64,000 bases of DNA from Zarea fungicola (taxonomy: Eukaryota; Ascomycota; Sordariomycetes; Hypocreales; Cordycipitaceae), in the NCBI GenBank assembly GCA_900169235.1, contig FWCC01000043.1:1-64000 (forward strand), in the 5' to 3' direction. The translations under genes and the position numbers were made by a program. Under the pieces are notes generated by a model. It made no database searches. It saw only the letters and a list, made by a program, of their open reading frames with translations, and was not told the DNA's origin. Numbering within the stretch: position 1 is the first letter of the stretch; every line of letters starts with the position of its first letter. Positions 42,292 to 57,100 of this stretch are shown here, piece by piece.

Positions 42292-45200
42292 TAATTATTG
42301 ACTGGTATATTTGATGATGCTTCTGATTGCTAGTTGTTTCTGCTCTGCTCCTGTAACCGGTTCAGTCTTTCAAACCCACGGTAATATCCGTTTGTCTTAT
42401 CTGAGCATGCTCTGCCCACCACACCATACAGCCCACCACTGCCCGACACTACCACCACACCCAGTCCCTTCCAGTACGGCGGTTGGGTGGACAGGAATGG
42501 TAATTCAGCGAGACAGACCAAGAGTAAAAGTAAAGAAGAAGAAAAAAAAGCAGAAAAAAAAACCTGTAACTGCTAACATGTCCCTCTCACTCTCCAGACA
42601 GTTGCATTTGTAATTGATGCGTACTTCTATTTGCTTTGCACGCTCAGTGTTGGACCTGTTAATAATGTACGTACCTCAAACTACGCAGACAGGGTCTCGG
42701 TTCGGCAATTGCTGTTGCTCCAGTTCCCTCACGCGCCTAATATCAAGCCCTCCATAATTTGAGTTTGGTAAACTCAAGTCAGCTCGGCTGTCCGCCGCCC
42801 CTTTCGACGCACACTAATTTTTTTTTCTTGCCATCATGCGCATCGTGGGGTTCCTATTTTACCACTCTCTTTTACCCCTTCCTTTCATGGCTTACCGCAC
42901 CCGCTGCACGCCTGCAAGCCTGCAAGCCACTCTCAGCGGTGAGCAAGCCCGTGTGGCTTAGGTAGCCTCTCCACTGTAGCCTTTTTCCCCGCTATGATAC
43001 CACCATCACCTCGCCAAAAAGGCAATCCGTTAATCACTTTAGCACTTTGCAGACTAAGACACCGACTCCTGTACTGGTATTGGAATCACTTGCGGTTCGC
43101 ATCCATCACCGACAGTTGCTGCATTTTCACCTTCGTCCCCTCTCCTTCCTCCATTGATCACCGCCAATCCGTGCATGGTGGCGGCCCCCGATGGGGTAAG
43201 AACTCACAGGGGCGTGTGATGTATCCCGCGACAATCGTGAGAGACACGCTACGCTTCGCAGTGCATGATACAGCATTGTCACCGCTGCCCTTCCTGGGGA
43301 TTTTGTATCCACTGCAAAGTCCACCAAGATGAATCACCTTTGCATGGCATCATGGCCACCTGCTCAACAATCTGATATATTAAACGTGCGCCGGCAGCAT
43401 GGTAGCGATTGGGATGGGAGTGTCCACTTTCACACATCATCCCGCGCCGTCGGTTGTGGCACAATGGACTTTGACGAACAGTCATATATCCCTATACTTG
43501 ACTAGCCCTATTAACACTTCGTTTCTTTTTTATAGTTGTGTATTTTCCATTTTGATTTTATTCCTAGGCATGACCTTGAACCCGCAAAACCTTCACCCTC
43601 GTACTTAATGCGAGCTGTTTCACTAGCCAGTCGACTAGTCATTTGCCATTATGAGTTACTAGAAACATTTGGCATGTTAGTCGTTGCACGACGCTGCCTT
43701 CCTTGCATCAGAATGCAGAAGGATTTCTTAGACCCAACCAGGCAGCGACTAGATACCTCTATTGGGCGATACAGACCTGTGCCAAGACACGTTGCAGTAG
43801 TCGATACAGCTCATTTACCCCACAGGTGATGCTAGCTGAGTCAATTGCATCGTGTCTCTTTGCGCATAATATGATTGATCGGTTTGACAGGTTTTTCAAA
43901 AGGCTGCAAAGCTTACGAAGGGCGGTATGGTCAAAGAACCCACTAGATACGCATGCCATGTCGGAAAATTAGCAAGCTCACTAGTATCCCGTCAGTAAAC
44001 CTTACGCCTCCCCTTAGCATCCAAAAAGACATATTTGAGCCGCTGCCATATCACACAAAGCCCGACACCTACCGCTGAGTTACCCACTGAGGGGGCTGGC
44101 TTGCATGCAAAACTGCTAGCCTTCATGCAGCCGATAGGTGTCCTGCAAGCCTCATGCATATATATGATATGCTAAAGCACTAGTTATTAGCTTCCGCTTT
44201 GGTGCTGGCTGTCTTTTGTTGAAAATAACCTGTATGTGAATGTGACGTGGCTAATGTGAACCCTGCAGCAGTCGTCCATAGTGTTGAATACCGGCAGTGA
44301 AAACCACCAACATTGCAACAAGCCCAATTCGAGCTTATTTGTCAGCAGTTTCGGCTGGGGCTGTTGGACGTGTGACGTGCGAAGACATATCGAGCCGTTT
44401 GCAATTGACTAGAAACATTCTGCTAATCGTTTGAAATGCCGCCTTACTGGCTGCCGGCTGGCTGGCTCCCTGCACTCAGCTGCGGCACTGGTCTGGCACG
44501 GCCCGATCAGTCTGGGGGGACCTTGCATTTCAGCGCAAGGGAAGCTCCACCGCCCGCCCATCCGTCCGTCAGCCTAACGTGCTTCCACGGCTTCATTTCC
44601 CTGCCGAGCATGCCTGAATTTGGCCGTTCCATTTCTCCGCTGCTCGGTGCTCTCGTCCCAGTAAGAACCCTATTACTGTTCGAGTCGTGTTGCCTCTTCG
44701 GCGCAAGAGCCTCGCCGGACGAGGTGGTAATTGGTTCGTGTGCATTGTGCTCGGAAAGCGAGGCCGCAAACCAGTTCGTGAGCTCTGGCGAATATTGGCA
44801 CTCCTTTGATAGCCTCGAGGCACCCTTGTGTGGGAATCTTGCCTCTGCTTCAGGCCATTGGCTTGAAAACTTCGTCACGAGCACCCTCAGACCGCACCTT
44901 GGGCTGCGGCTGGCGTCCAACGATGGACACCGGTCGACTGTCTAGTCGCAAGACCTGTGGAGTTGGCCGCCACTCTTTTGCGTACCAGAGGGGGCACCAC
45001 ATGGCAGGAGGCCCATGCTACGCCTTGCGATTGGTGGCCACATATACCAGGTTCCCTTGTAGTGGTGCGTTTCCAGACCCTCGGGAGGCACTATGGCCAT
45101 TAGTGCCCTCCACCAGGTAATCCATTTGCGATTCGGCAGACGTGACGTCGCCCAGTAGGAGGCTGTGAGGGCCTAGGAGACTTTTTGCGAGCTGCAACGG

Positions 45201-48200
45201 CCCACCGCCACAACACGGCACCAAAAGGAGCCAAGATGAAGAAAAAAAGCATTGCACAAAAAAAGCGGATGCGCAGAGAACAAGGCAACAGCTGACAATA
45301 TGCGCACCCCTCCAAAAGCTTCTGGTGCCTGAATAGTTGGGTGTAAATTGTGCAAGTCGTGTGCTTGTGTCGTCGTGACTGATCCACTGGTCGCACGAAC
45401 TCTTTTCGCGTTTCGGACTGAGTGCTCGAACTATTCTAATTGAGATATTGTCGACAAAATTTAACTACTCAGACAAGAAGCCTGATAGACTCTTTGTTGA
45501 TGTGGGGGGATGCCAGCACATTTCCGATACACAATCCGGCAATCACTTTTGGCGGCCAGTGTCGTGCAGTACTGAGCTGCTGACCATGGAATAGATTGGA
45601 GCGTCGGAGCAGCTATCGAAGAAAACCGAAATTTTATATTAGAAGAACAATTGACAACGATGATTATAATGGAAAGGCTGGCCACTCCAGTTATTCCAGT
45701 ATTTGATGTGTTGCGCATTTTGCTCGTTCTGTGTCGGTATCTTCCACGGTCGCCAGCTGGCAGCTTTGCGGCTTGCACATGCCATTTCGTCAGCATCGTG
45801 TCAAGTTTCCAGATACCAAACGCGAGTAAATTCTACAACACACCTGTCGTCTTTCATCTCAATTATCCTTTCCTCTGATATTGCCATCAATTGGATAAAT
45901 AATCCCACCGTCCTGAGCTTATCGCACGCTATTATTGGCCTTAAACCCGCCATTATGTTTTGCCGACTCTGTCAAGCCTTACATCGCTACGAGAGCGGAT
46001 TGTTTGTTTATTACACTGCCTTTAAGGTGCTTGAACTGAACACAGGCATTACTTCCAATCTCACATTTCGTCAGCTTGAGCGACTTGCAGCACGTGCTAA
46101 AGTGCCCTCGCAGACTGAATCCGGGTCAGCAGCGAGAGAATCGATGATGCACCCCAAGAGCCTGGTACAGATTGCCAATTGACCCACGATTTCCATGCGC
46201 TTGAGGCTCTGTCCCAAAAACCCAACATGATATTGTTTGCTTGGCAGCGGCATGATGGCTGATGCACCTGCATGAGTGGGCATCTGTGCAACGTCATCTG
46301 CGCGTCCTGTGGATAACATTGGCTTCGGACTTGCAAGGATATGTAACGGTTTACTATTGGGCTAATTGGAAATTCTATTTCGGACAATACGCTGACCCAT
46401 CACAGCACAGCATTCATTACACGCAGTAAACCAGTCGCAGTACAGAACCTGATTCATTGGCTCGGTCCGCCGCCACAGCCATGCGTCGTCTAATCGAAGG
46501 AGCCTGCTATCACAGCAACGTCGTAGATTGTCAGAAATCTACGAGTCGATCATCATGATTCAATATTGGTCAGTTGTCGGAGTTCCATTCTTTTGAATCT
46601 GCCAGATCTGGCTATCAAGCTGACCGAATGCTGCGTTTATTTGGCAGACATGTCCGTTTTAGGCCACGAAAGACAGTCGTCAAGACACTGACCATATCGG
46701 GAGTTTCAATTGAACTAGACAACCTTAACTTCCATCCTGGGGGTAATGACCAACTTTTCCAAGGAACAAATTTATTAATTGAAATTAACAGGCGGCTCGT
46801 GCCGTCGGCGCGCGCGCATACCCTGCTGTTAGTTGCGGAGCCTGCGGCGCGAACCGTAAGGCGGATCCCAATACGGCAGGCTGCTTGTCCTATCCCAGCT
46901 GTACAGGGGGCGGTATTGTCGCCCGACTAGCCAGCTGTGGCAAACATCTACGCCATTCAGCGAATCAAGATACCGAGCACGTAGTCTTGAGGCATGGCGG
47001 CTCTGTGAAAGCAAATGCGAAGCATTGCGCTCGAGTGTGAATATCCGAGGTGCTATTTGGCCGTTTTGGATATGGCGGCGGAGCGTTGGCCGAGTTGCCG
47101 TGGATGCTAGGTAAGCATAAGCCCGTGTTATGTCGACGTCATAGGGCAGCATAAGTCAATGACTCGTGGGCTTTGCACTTCTTCGCCGAAGACCAATTTG
47201 CTCGTCGGGCATTTGATTTATGGTAGGGTTGCCACGGCGTACGGAGATAAATCTTTTGACTAAAAAAACAATGTAGCATGATGACGCGTGGGAGCCTCCT
47301 GGTCGCGGAGCGGTGACGCCCCGGACCTAAAGAAAAGACTACCGTGCTGAGTGCCCGCTCCTCCACACAACTGCCATCGTGTAAACGTATCCTCCCAGGT
47401 GCGTGGAAAGGAAGGCTCTAAATGTCTTCTAAAGGCCACTCGCGCTAATAATGGTGGGGAAGAAAGCACACAGCCTTTGCATGCTGCGGCCGCTTCTGCG
47501 ACCTGCAGGACGCTCCGGGAACGGGCGCCGTGCGGGACGCAGACCAGTTTTTAGCGTCGACCTCCTGACTGGATTTGGTGCACTCCCCTGCACGCCACCG
47601 GCACGCCCCCGTTACCAAAACGCTCAAGTTGCGTCACGGCTTGTTTCTCTTGGGGAGTGGGAGCTGGCGCACCAGGCCTACAGGGGGAGGGATTGGCTGA
47701 TGAGAGTGTGACTGGTTCGGCTAGCAGATGGTGTGGGAGGTGGCCGTCCGCCGAGCACTTATGCAGGCCGCGGGAGAGGAGCTTGCCTTGTCCTGACCGT
47801 CTCTCAATTTGTGTCCCGCTCGATGCCTGGGTCAGCCAACAAGCCTAAAATAGAGAGCCCAGTGAGAGACGCCGCAGCACATCAGCGGTGTCGTCGCTGC
47901 CAGGGCCAAGCACACAGGGACACAGGCCCAGTCTGCGTACCCTTTTACTAGGTCAACACCCTTTGAATATACACAACTGGCACCTTATTCGACCCCTTGT
48001 ACTGCTCCCTGCATTTGCGAGGCTCAGAGGCTTCTTGCATGCTGTACGTGCTGATGCTCCAGCCAAGCCTGCAGCCTGAGCATTGGGCACCAGGTCCTCG
48101 TCATTTGAACATCTCCTTCTCCCTCCACCAAAATCTTTCCTCTTCACCTGTGGGCTGGAGTAATCGTACGTCGACACTGGAATCAACGGTTTTACAGCCT

Positions 48201-49354
48201 GCAGTCGGCTTCGCTTTCTTGCCTCACCACTCCCGCGGACCCGTTCTGCGTCATTGTCGATAATCTGGACAGACTAGCTGCTGTGCCACAGTGACACCGC
48301 TTGCGGTGCCAAACCTTAACAACCGTTCTCTCCGAAGCGAGCCGTCGCAGCAGCCGTTTGCACAACGACAAACGACAACTTCATTGCCAAGGGTCTCTCA
48401 CTACTCCCTACGGCAGCCTCTTTGAACCGCGCAAACCTTTACTCCATCTTTCTTGGCAGACGCGGCACCCCGATATTTTACAAAAGGTTTTGACCAACTT
48501 CCGGACCGAGCCTTGTGTGTCGTAAATCCAACGGTATGTGTCTCCCACATTTCCCCGACAGCGCCGAGCTTCGAATTGGCTGGATTGCCGACCAAGCGGT
48601 CTATACGTCGTCGCTCTCCCAATCGCTACGCCGCAGCATTGGCGCGAGGTGTGAAAAATACAATGAGACGAACAGGGCAGCGCATTTTGCTTGGAGCTTG
48701 AGCAAACGGCAATGAGAGTGGCATCACGCAGGGGTGCCACTGTGCTACTCAGTCAGCTCCCTCTCATGAGCCGCGCCAGCAGGCTTGTCCTAGCCACTAC
48801 GACATTTCTGTGTGGCCGCGGTCATTTTTCTAGCCTCGCGTGGCATGCGAACAGCTGGAAAGCTCTCATAGCCATGAATCTCGGCAAAGGCGATGCTGGA
48901 TCTGTTCAAGCTTGACGCTGTTGTGGCCCAAAAGTGACTATGTCATTCTAGTGGAAAGTCTAACTGGGTAGTAGGCGCAAGCGATTCCATACCACCACCA
49001 ATTACGCCATTGCGTGCAGCTAGTCAGTGGACAAACAATTGAGCGTGGTCGACTCATCAGCTCTTTGGTCCACGATCCATCTGTTGGCCAGGAACGAGCG
49101 ACGTCAAGGACCACAAGTCAGGCCACGACCCGTATTTTGCCTCGTGGTGGATTTTTAGGGACGCCCTCTAAAATCAAAGTCTTCTTTGGCTAGCGAGCAG
49201 TAGGGTGGCCTCTACTTATTTGCCTAGTAACTTAGTAGTTTTAGCCAGTGCTGGGAGCGGCAAGACACCGGTCCATCCGCCCGCTTCTGCATTCCCGCTC
49301 AGATGGTCTCTGCTCTGTCCCGCTAAGGTATACACTGACCCTCTCAACTATACA

Positions 49355-49373
49355 CCCCCCCCCCCCCCCCCCC
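49355..49373. repeat. Poly-C run abutting the assembly gap
   Basis: Nineteen consecutive C residues run directly into the N stretch, suggesting that sequencing failed in this homopolymer. Confidence 0.9.
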
Positions 49374-49410
49374 NNNNNNNNNNNNNNNNNNNNNNNNNNN
49401 NNNNNNNNNN
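49374..49410. other. Assembly gap (37 N)
   Basis: Undetermined bases, about 400 bp upstream of the regulator ATG. The true length is not known from the sequence. Confidence 0.98.
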
Positions 49411-49816
49411 GCATCCCGTCCGAGTCTTGTTGATTGCTATTCTGGTCCGTTGAACCTATCGCCTGCGGGCTCTGCTTTTGACATCCTGCCTCGAAACATT
49501 TCTCCTGGTTTCGCCGCACTGCCACCTGCCGCCAACTCCTTAACAATCCCACAAACATACCCGGAAAGCCGCATTCAATTTCAGCAGCAATACTCGCCGT
49601 GTATTTGAAAATTCAACTGATATTGAAACTCGACTACTACCTTACGGGCTCTGCGCTCTTCTTTTGAATCTGCCTCTTTCACCCACCTCGCCAAGTTATC
49701 AAATGCTACCTTAACCCACTAGCCACGCCACATTTATTTTCCTTTTAAACCAACTTCCTTTGACTGCCTGTGGCTATAATTATAGTCCAGAGTGTCCAGC
49801 GCAGGACAGACATAGC

Positions 49817-51188
49817 ATGGCAGACGATCGTTATCGTCGAGAGTATCCTCAGCACATTCGCTCAGAGGACCAACGCAGACAGGATTCGCCTCACTCCCGC
49901 GCCTCCATTGACGAAAGCCGGCAATCAAACGACTCTCGAGGCACAATGGCTACCTCAGTTACCTTGCCTTCCATCCAGGATCCCCATGGCGGAAACTATT
50001 CTGGACAGCCACCTCCACCCGGCCGCGGCTACCCCCCTGATTCGCGATACGCATCTTCGCCCAGTGGCGGCAATGGCTATCCACCTCCAGGACAATCCGG
50101 CCACCCTGCTGGCTATCTCCCTCCTATGCAGTCTCAATCGGAGCATCGTTCTCAAGGCTACCCTCCCCCAGATCACCGCAGCAGCTACTACGATGACAGG
50201 CGCCGCTCTCAGTACGGAGAGTACCAGTCTGACTCGTACTATTATCGCCAGCAAGGACCTCCGCCCAACGGCTATCCTCGTGAATACCATGGCCCTCCAC
50301 CTGGCGCATATCCCCCTGATTTCGGCCAGGGTGTAGGTGCTCCGATGGCACAGGCTGCACCACGACAGCGCACTTCCATTGCCTGTAGATATTGCCGAAA
50401 ACGCAAGGTAAGCTCAACCTCGACTAATGCACAGCTCCAGCACTGACAATTTGTAGATTCGTTGCAGTGGTTACCAGAGCGCCCCCGGCGGGAAATGCCA
50501 AAACTGCGCTAGAATGAACCAGGAATGCATTTTCCAGCCCGTGTCCTCTTCCAGCTCTACAGCCTTTGTTCCGCTCTCTGCTGTTCAAGGAGGCGTCCCA
50601 CCTGGAACCCCGCTCTACGGTGCATACGGACAACCTCTTGCGCCAAACTCGGTCCCAGGCTCGCACCATTATCCCTCGTCGCACCAATCTGGAGGGCCAC
50701 CTTCGGCCGGGGGGTTCTATGGACAGCCTGGACAATCGCCAACCGAGTCATACGCATCGTACGGGGGCGACCCTCGAGAGGATCCTGCATCAACAGCTGG
50801 CAAGCGATCCAGGGAGGCGATAGAGAGAGAGGAGGAATGGCGAAGACAGGGCCCGCGCGGCACGCACGAGGACGACCCGAGAAGACGATCCCCTGCTGAA
50901 TTCTCCAGCAAAAGCAGCCCTGGCGGAGGCAGCTTCCATTATCCCGCTGGTCGACACAGTCCTCGCGCCGGTGCCGCATCTACCACAGGCCCTCAGTCTC
51001 GGTCGCCGGGTACTCAGAATGCTTCTAGCGGTGCTTCGACACCTGTTCGTCAGCATGGTGTCCCCGCTACACACAGCCAGCCAGCACCTACCTCGAAGAT
51101 GAGCGTGAGCAACCTGCTCGACAAGAACGATATTGACAAGACGATGATCAACCGCCTGAACCGCCCAAGGGAGGGGGCAGGACCCTAA
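49817..51188 (+). CDS. Zn2Cys6 transcription factor with N-terminal low-complexity region, 440 aa, two exons
   Basis: Start is ATG 49817. Exons are 49817-50407 and 50457-51188; the 49-nt intron (GTAAGC ... TTGTAG) splits the zinc cluster after CRKRK. The first 185 residues are Pro/Gly/Tyr/Gln/Arg-rich and disordered. The cluster is C190, C193, C200, C211, C214 and C221, with an unusual ten-residue third-to-fourth Cys spacing (SGYQSAPGGK). A Ser/Pro/Gly-rich region follows, and the C-terminus has a conserved-looking helix MSVSNLLDKNDIDKTMINRL. There is no fungal_trans domain, so it is a short, mostly disordered regulator rather than a typical pathway activator. Its isolation in about 17 kb without other genes resembles developmental regulators with long control regions; that is inference. 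Confidence 0.85.
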
Positions 51189-54100
51189 CCCGATTGCAAG
51201 GAGCCACCCAACTGATATCTGGGATATCTTTGGGACATGGTGGCTGGCTTGCCATTAGTAATTTGGCCCATTCTACCGTCTGCTGCTGGCAGCGCACTCG
51301 AAACGAGCCCATTTACCCAAGCTACAGAATCTGCCTGTCTGTTGATGCATTTGGCGAGTACAAGTGTCTAACGGAAAGGCTGTCAAGACAGTTTCACTCT
51401 TGGATTTACGGCAGCTGGTGCCAGTGAACTGCTAGGACAGAACCAAAACACGGAAACGGCGCATTCGCAATCTAGACGGAGTTCCAAGTTTGGCAACAAA
51501 CGCCCGGTCAGCATCTGTTTATGTTTTTTGTTGTCTTTTTGACGCTTTTCAGAGTCGCTTCCTTTTTTATAAATTTCGCCCTTTGTTGCGCAGGATCTAC
51601 TGTTTGTTACATCTTTTCGTCTTTTTTATTACACGCGCGAAGAAGGATACGCCTCACGGCACATATCGGTTGGCTGGTTCTGATTTTCTCAATGTTTATA
51701 TCCCCGCCGTATCTTTGATATTTATCGAGTCTCTGACGTATCAGAGACCCCAATCCTCATGCCCCTTGGAATCGTTTGCACGGTCCCTTGTGGATTAGGT
51801 TGTGACAGACTTGCCAAAACGTTGCATTTTAACGGGCAGGGTCGGTCCATCGATTTTATGTAATTCTATTAGCAATACAGGTCACTAATGTTTTTAATTT
51901 GGCGTCTTTATTTTGTGACATGGAGTGGTGGAGGTCGTATAAGACGACTGCAAGCACATACGTGAACTGCGTACGCCACACCAACGCAGATTGACGGTCA
52001 TGGTTCCTCTCCGGCAATTACACCCTTTTCGTGCCTACGTCCTTTCATTACATCTGGTTGGTAGATTTTTTCTTTTCCTTCCACTTACCGCCTCTACGAG
52101 GAGAGCTCTTCCGGCTGACAAGAATGGATAGGATCATCACAGCATGGCTTCAACCTTTCCCCGTGACAGGGCAGAAATGAGCCGTACTGTAAAACTAAGG
52201 ACGGCCCCGCAGTGGCAGTTGGAAATGCTGGCTGACACTTTCTGTCATGGAGAGCGGTGAGTTCCCCTACACTGGATATTTCAGAAGCGACCATGGAGCC
52301 GTGCGTCGAATCAGGAGACTGGGGGCCAGGGTCCGAGCTGCCAACTCTGGGCGGGCGGGCGCGCAAGCGTCTCCAAAGCGTAAAGGCAAGGAACCGTCCT
52401 AGTGGGGGAGAGGGGAGCAGCAACTGGCAATATGGGCAGAAGGGGGTGGTGGGTTTGTGCTGATGTCACAGCAGGCAGTGAAGGAAACCACTGTATTGGA
52501 GGGACTGTGGCAAAGGTGTCTTTTTCTTCCTTGTCCTTCTCTGCCCCTCTCCGCTGGAGTATCGTGTGGCACAAATGGCTGCCTTCCAAAATAGACCTTG
52601 GCTTTGCCTTGAAGTTTCCGGTGCGGTACAACATACCAAAGTTCCCAACTATTATTGGGAATGTTTGCTGGTCTACCCCCAGTGCGAAACCTCGGGATTA
52701 GGCCGAGAGGACGGGATCTAGCAAGAATACAACATAACAAACACACATACACAAACACACGCTTGGGAAAACGACAGGACAGGAACAATTTGGTGGGGAT
52801 CGCACATTTGCCTGCGGTTGCTGTCTTGTAAAGGGGGGTAGGAGTGTTGGAGGGGCAAAACCACTATAGAGAGGGGGGCGAAGAGAGGGAAAGGAGGGGA
52901 GGGGGTGCGTTGAAAGCCTGTGGATGAGTACCAACAGGACGGGTCAAGAAGCTGAGTATATTATGGCGTTTCTCAGGCGGACAGAGAGGGTTTCCCTCCT
53001 GGGTCCTGCCTCGCCGGCTCTATGCGGGTGGCGGCATCATTTTACTTGTTTGGGGGGACGTCATTCAGCGGCTTCGGCGCTGAGGGGATGATTTGCGCTA
53101 CCGAGGATTGACGGGTGGTACCTACATTAGGGCCATCCGAACGAGGCACCCGAACAATGAGAGCCGAGAACCAGAGTGGTGAAAGGGGATGGGAGGGGAG
53201 GGCGAACAACTGGGGCATGCACGACGGGAAGGCTCGGCCAGCTTAAGCTCAGCCCGCAATCATGCGTTGTTACTAAAACGGCGTGCATTTGAGAAAAAAG
53301 GATGACAAGGATTGGGCTGACGAGAAAAGAGCCCCCAACAAGATTTGGGATCGAGACTCCGACTCCGAGCAAAGACGCTTGTTCGGGGACTATTTACAGG
53401 AGAAAGCGCCTGTTGGTAGAACTTGTTGCTGTATTGTAACCCTTGCGGGAAAACCACTGGAGTTCTGAAGGCAGATAAAATCACCTGTCTATACACCGGA
53501 AACGGCGATGGGGCTCTTCCAGCATCTACTTGGCAACAAGACGTGTATAACAAAACTGTACGTGAATAACATGATGCACAAGAGCTGAGAAATGAATAGA
53601 AAATGCAAACAAGGCGGTTCTTCCTGCTAAAATCAGGTCTACTTCATTTTGTGACTGTATTTGTGCTCTCCCAGGTCCACGGTCAGAATGTCATTGCATA
53701 TTCTCCGTCTGCAGTTGTCCCTCGTTTATGTGTATACATGAACGCTGGCTGAATTTACTTGTCCAATACACCCATGTTACTGCAGCTCTAAAAATTAAAT
53801 AAAACTATGAACATAGAGGGTGAATTTGAATATTTGGTGCTGAGATGGGGGTGTACGCCTTGAACGTATGCCGGGACTAGGTAAAGTGCTTGCAGCTCTA
53901 GTCCAACGGCACGAGTGCCTCTTCCTTCTCCGTGTACGCGGCCTCTTTGTGGGCTCGGCAGAAGCAGGCCCCGCAGAAGAAGATGAAGACCGGAAAAAAA
54001 AGACGAAAAAAAAGGACAGAAAGCAGGGAACTGGGTCGTTGACAATGGGTGGGTGATGACAGCGGGGGAAGCAAAAGGGACCGTAGGAGTCAGCCGCGTG

Positions 54101-57100
54101 AGAGGCTAGCAGTTTGAGAGGCGGTAGAGTTTGCAACTAACGAACTTGCTGGAGCCCGGTTCTGTGGAGAGGGGCGTGGGCGCATATGTATGTATATGAC
54201 GAGAGCTGAAGATGGAATATCGCATGGCGAGTTCCGGCCAAGTCAATTTACAGGCGCCTGGTGACGGGCTGGCAAAGCTTAAAAGGGAAGAAGAGAGTGC
54301 TTGTGCAATGAAATGGAAGCGTGTCAACTATGCCCACGTTCTTTCATGAGACATGGTGGATTGTTATGGATCTTTTAATAAAGCAGCCAACACACTCTGA
54401 CCAGGGTTAGTTGCTGGTTTTCTTGAAGCACAGTAACTCAATAACTCGAATAACAACTTCAAGCAAAATTGAGGACTAATGGGTGCAAAGCACTGATGCA
54501 AGGCTGAGACACTTTGGCAAAATCGAGAAACGATAAACCCCGGATCCGGATCATGTCTCAGTTGTCAGGAAGGGGTGGTGCACGCACGCATCTGCTCCAG
54601 CAGCATGGCTCACCACACATTATGAAAGCATTCAGTTGTCTAAGATGAAACAGAAAACAGTCATGTGATAATTCCACGGGTTTGCTCTTCAAACGTATGG
54701 GTTGGAGGCTGATTTGAATTACCTGTCTCACATCGAGCAGCGACGGTGCGCATCAAGACATACCAGCTTGCTTTCTCGAAGTCGTTTGGTGGTGGCGGTG
54801 GCTAATAAAGTTTTCTTGTCCTGCGTCAACATATCTTGATTCATCGCGGCCAGCTGACGAGTCACAGCATGCACAGAAGAGAGGTGGCTTAGAGCTGGCA
54901 GGTATGAGTGGCGCGGGCCATCTGATCACCGCATCCCACCAGTTTGCGGCATCAACACCTCTTAATGACCTTGTAGCACTAAAGGCTGAGGAATGGAAGG
55001 CAGAAGACGAGAAAAGTGGCGGAAAGTGCCAGACTTGAGTCTCTGTCAGGTTGACGCTACGCACCCACACGCACACTTTTTCGGGGTTGTATATCGCATC
55101 TGAGACACTCAACTAACTAAGAAGCTGCCTGCCAATCACAAAACTGCCTACGCTAACTGGCAAGCGATTTTATTTCTCGTGTTTCTTATTGGCCATAATA
55201 GCAGTATTCAACGTCTTTATCAGACAGTATTTTTCTAGGTCCTCATCTGATGGTGGTAAGTTGCCCTTGTTATCTTATACATCACCAAGTCGAGCGGCGG
55301 AAATGGTTGACCGGCGTTTCTACACGCACACCATTCCCACATGCAGCGCCCCAGCAGGCAGGTCAGTCAAAAAGGTCGCACTGGGCGGACACGGCCACGG
55401 TATCCTAGGGAGGAGCGGCTCGACACCGAGGGGGGCCGTCCGCGTGGCTATGGAGAGAGCGAGAGGTGGGAGAGTTGCAGCTAGTCAGTGCAAAGCCCGA
55501 CAGAGGCCACAAGGTTCAGCACTATTTGCTTCTACCGAGTGGAAACATGCTGATTTTGGGAAGAAGCGGAGGTTTCCATGCCATCATAGGCTCAGCGTGC
55601 TTCCAGAGGACAGAACTTGGCAGAGAGTGTGGGCACTGGGTGTGCATGTAGGGACAGAAAGTATGATTTCTGACCAACGAGAATGGAGATGGTGGGACAC
55701 TGAAAGGCTCTGGTCAAGTGATCCAATTCAGTGTTGCCTGCCGTTGGTGCAGTGCGTTTCTGCCCAACAAAGTACAAAGGGTTTTGGAAACGGGCGAGCC
55801 ACTCTGTCGGAGCAAAGGGGGTGTGAGGCTCCTCTCCGGGTGGACCATAGCCTTTGGCTCTAACGAGTAATGGACAGTCTCTCTGCTTAAAAGGTCAAGA
55901 GGGACTAAACAGGTCAAGTCCGGGCGAAAAGGGAGAGGGAGGGTGTAGCAGTGGTGTTGGCGCTGCTGTGACTGGAATGCGGAAGATCGCTGTTTTCGGA
56001 TATGGGCTGGGCCGCTCGCTTCCTCGCATTGCACCAGTCTACCCACTACAGAGGAGGATGGCGATGAATGATGCGATATTGTAAAGTTAAAAAATTGGAT
56101 ATTGCCAATACTTTGCTTGGATCTTCGGACATGGCAGCTGAACGGAGGCCGAGCAGCTGCTTTCGTTCGGCACTCTTCTTGCCCTTTGGCATGCGTGGGC
56201 AAGAATTGGCTGACATCGGCTGTCATAATATTTATAATTGTATTACAAATAATCGCTGTTTTACTATGTAAAGAGGGATCATCAGTGTCCCACTTGCACG
56301 ATCCTGCAGCTCGCTCAATACATGAACTGAGTCTATATATCAGTTATACTAAGAGGCATGTACCAGCACATTTATGTTGCGACGTTGCAGTAACTCTTTA
56401 AAAGCTACAAGTAGTGTAGCTATTAGATAGAAAGCCCTTTATATGTTAAAACTGCAGTTACACGGCGCTTCGCTTGTTCCTAGCTGCATCACCATCCATT
56501 ATATTCAGCGGCACACTGTACCTGAACAAAGCCGAGGCACTTGGTCGAGAACTAAGTAATTGAAATCCATAGATCTGCAATTTAAGGATATTAACATATA
56601 TCTGTTTCAGAATTGGGCTCATCTTAAATGTAACAGGGCTGTCGTTGCCAAGCCTGACATATTTCCTATCGGCGAGTGCGAGCCCGGGACAGCCTCAACA
56701 CACTTTTCAATGATAAAGCAGGTTGGATTTACTGGCGCATACTTTTTAGCCTTCCTCTATTCATAAACTACGAATTACTATAGGTATCAGATAATAAAAA
56801 AGCTGCGCGTCTCCGCGTGTATCACTGTTTCGTCCAATGTCTGTTTAAACTTGTGGCTTGCACCAGCGCGGCCTACTTGTGCGGCCTAGGGCGCCACCAA
56901 TCCGTAAATCAACATCGCAAGAAAGAGTGACAGATAATCACAACAAAAGAATTTGGAAGAAAAAAATAAAAAAAACATACAACAGCCGGTGTTCGCTGGT
57001 CGTCACCGACCCAACTACTAATCTGCCGATTAACAGCTTATCTATGGGAGAGCGGACGGGATCCCGAGTTTTCTGCTATCTATGGTCGTATGTGTCTGTC

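Larger units (their letters stand above)
38591..49816. other. 11.2-kb gene-poor region upstream of a Zn2Cys6 regulator
   Basis: I find no coding region with a domain, splice continuity or sensible composition in 11.2 kb. The longest open frames (41397-42092 minus, 44436-44945 plus) are low-complexity or overlap each other on opposite strands. The region contains three inverted repeats at 42.07-42.29 kb, homopolymer C runs near 41.71 and 49.36 kb, isolated CACGTG hexamers (41868, 46091) and the assembly gap. Possible contents are a very large promoter or leader of the downstream regulator, or non-coding RNA. Confidence 0.5.

Noticed and set aside
44436..44945. 169-codon open frame in the gene-poor region
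   Set aside because: A 137-codon frame overlaps on the other strand, no motif, no splice partner; composition looks non-coding.
55189..55863. 224-codon open frame
   Set aside because: No recognisable domain; begins and ends in low-complexity sequence; no second exon fits.
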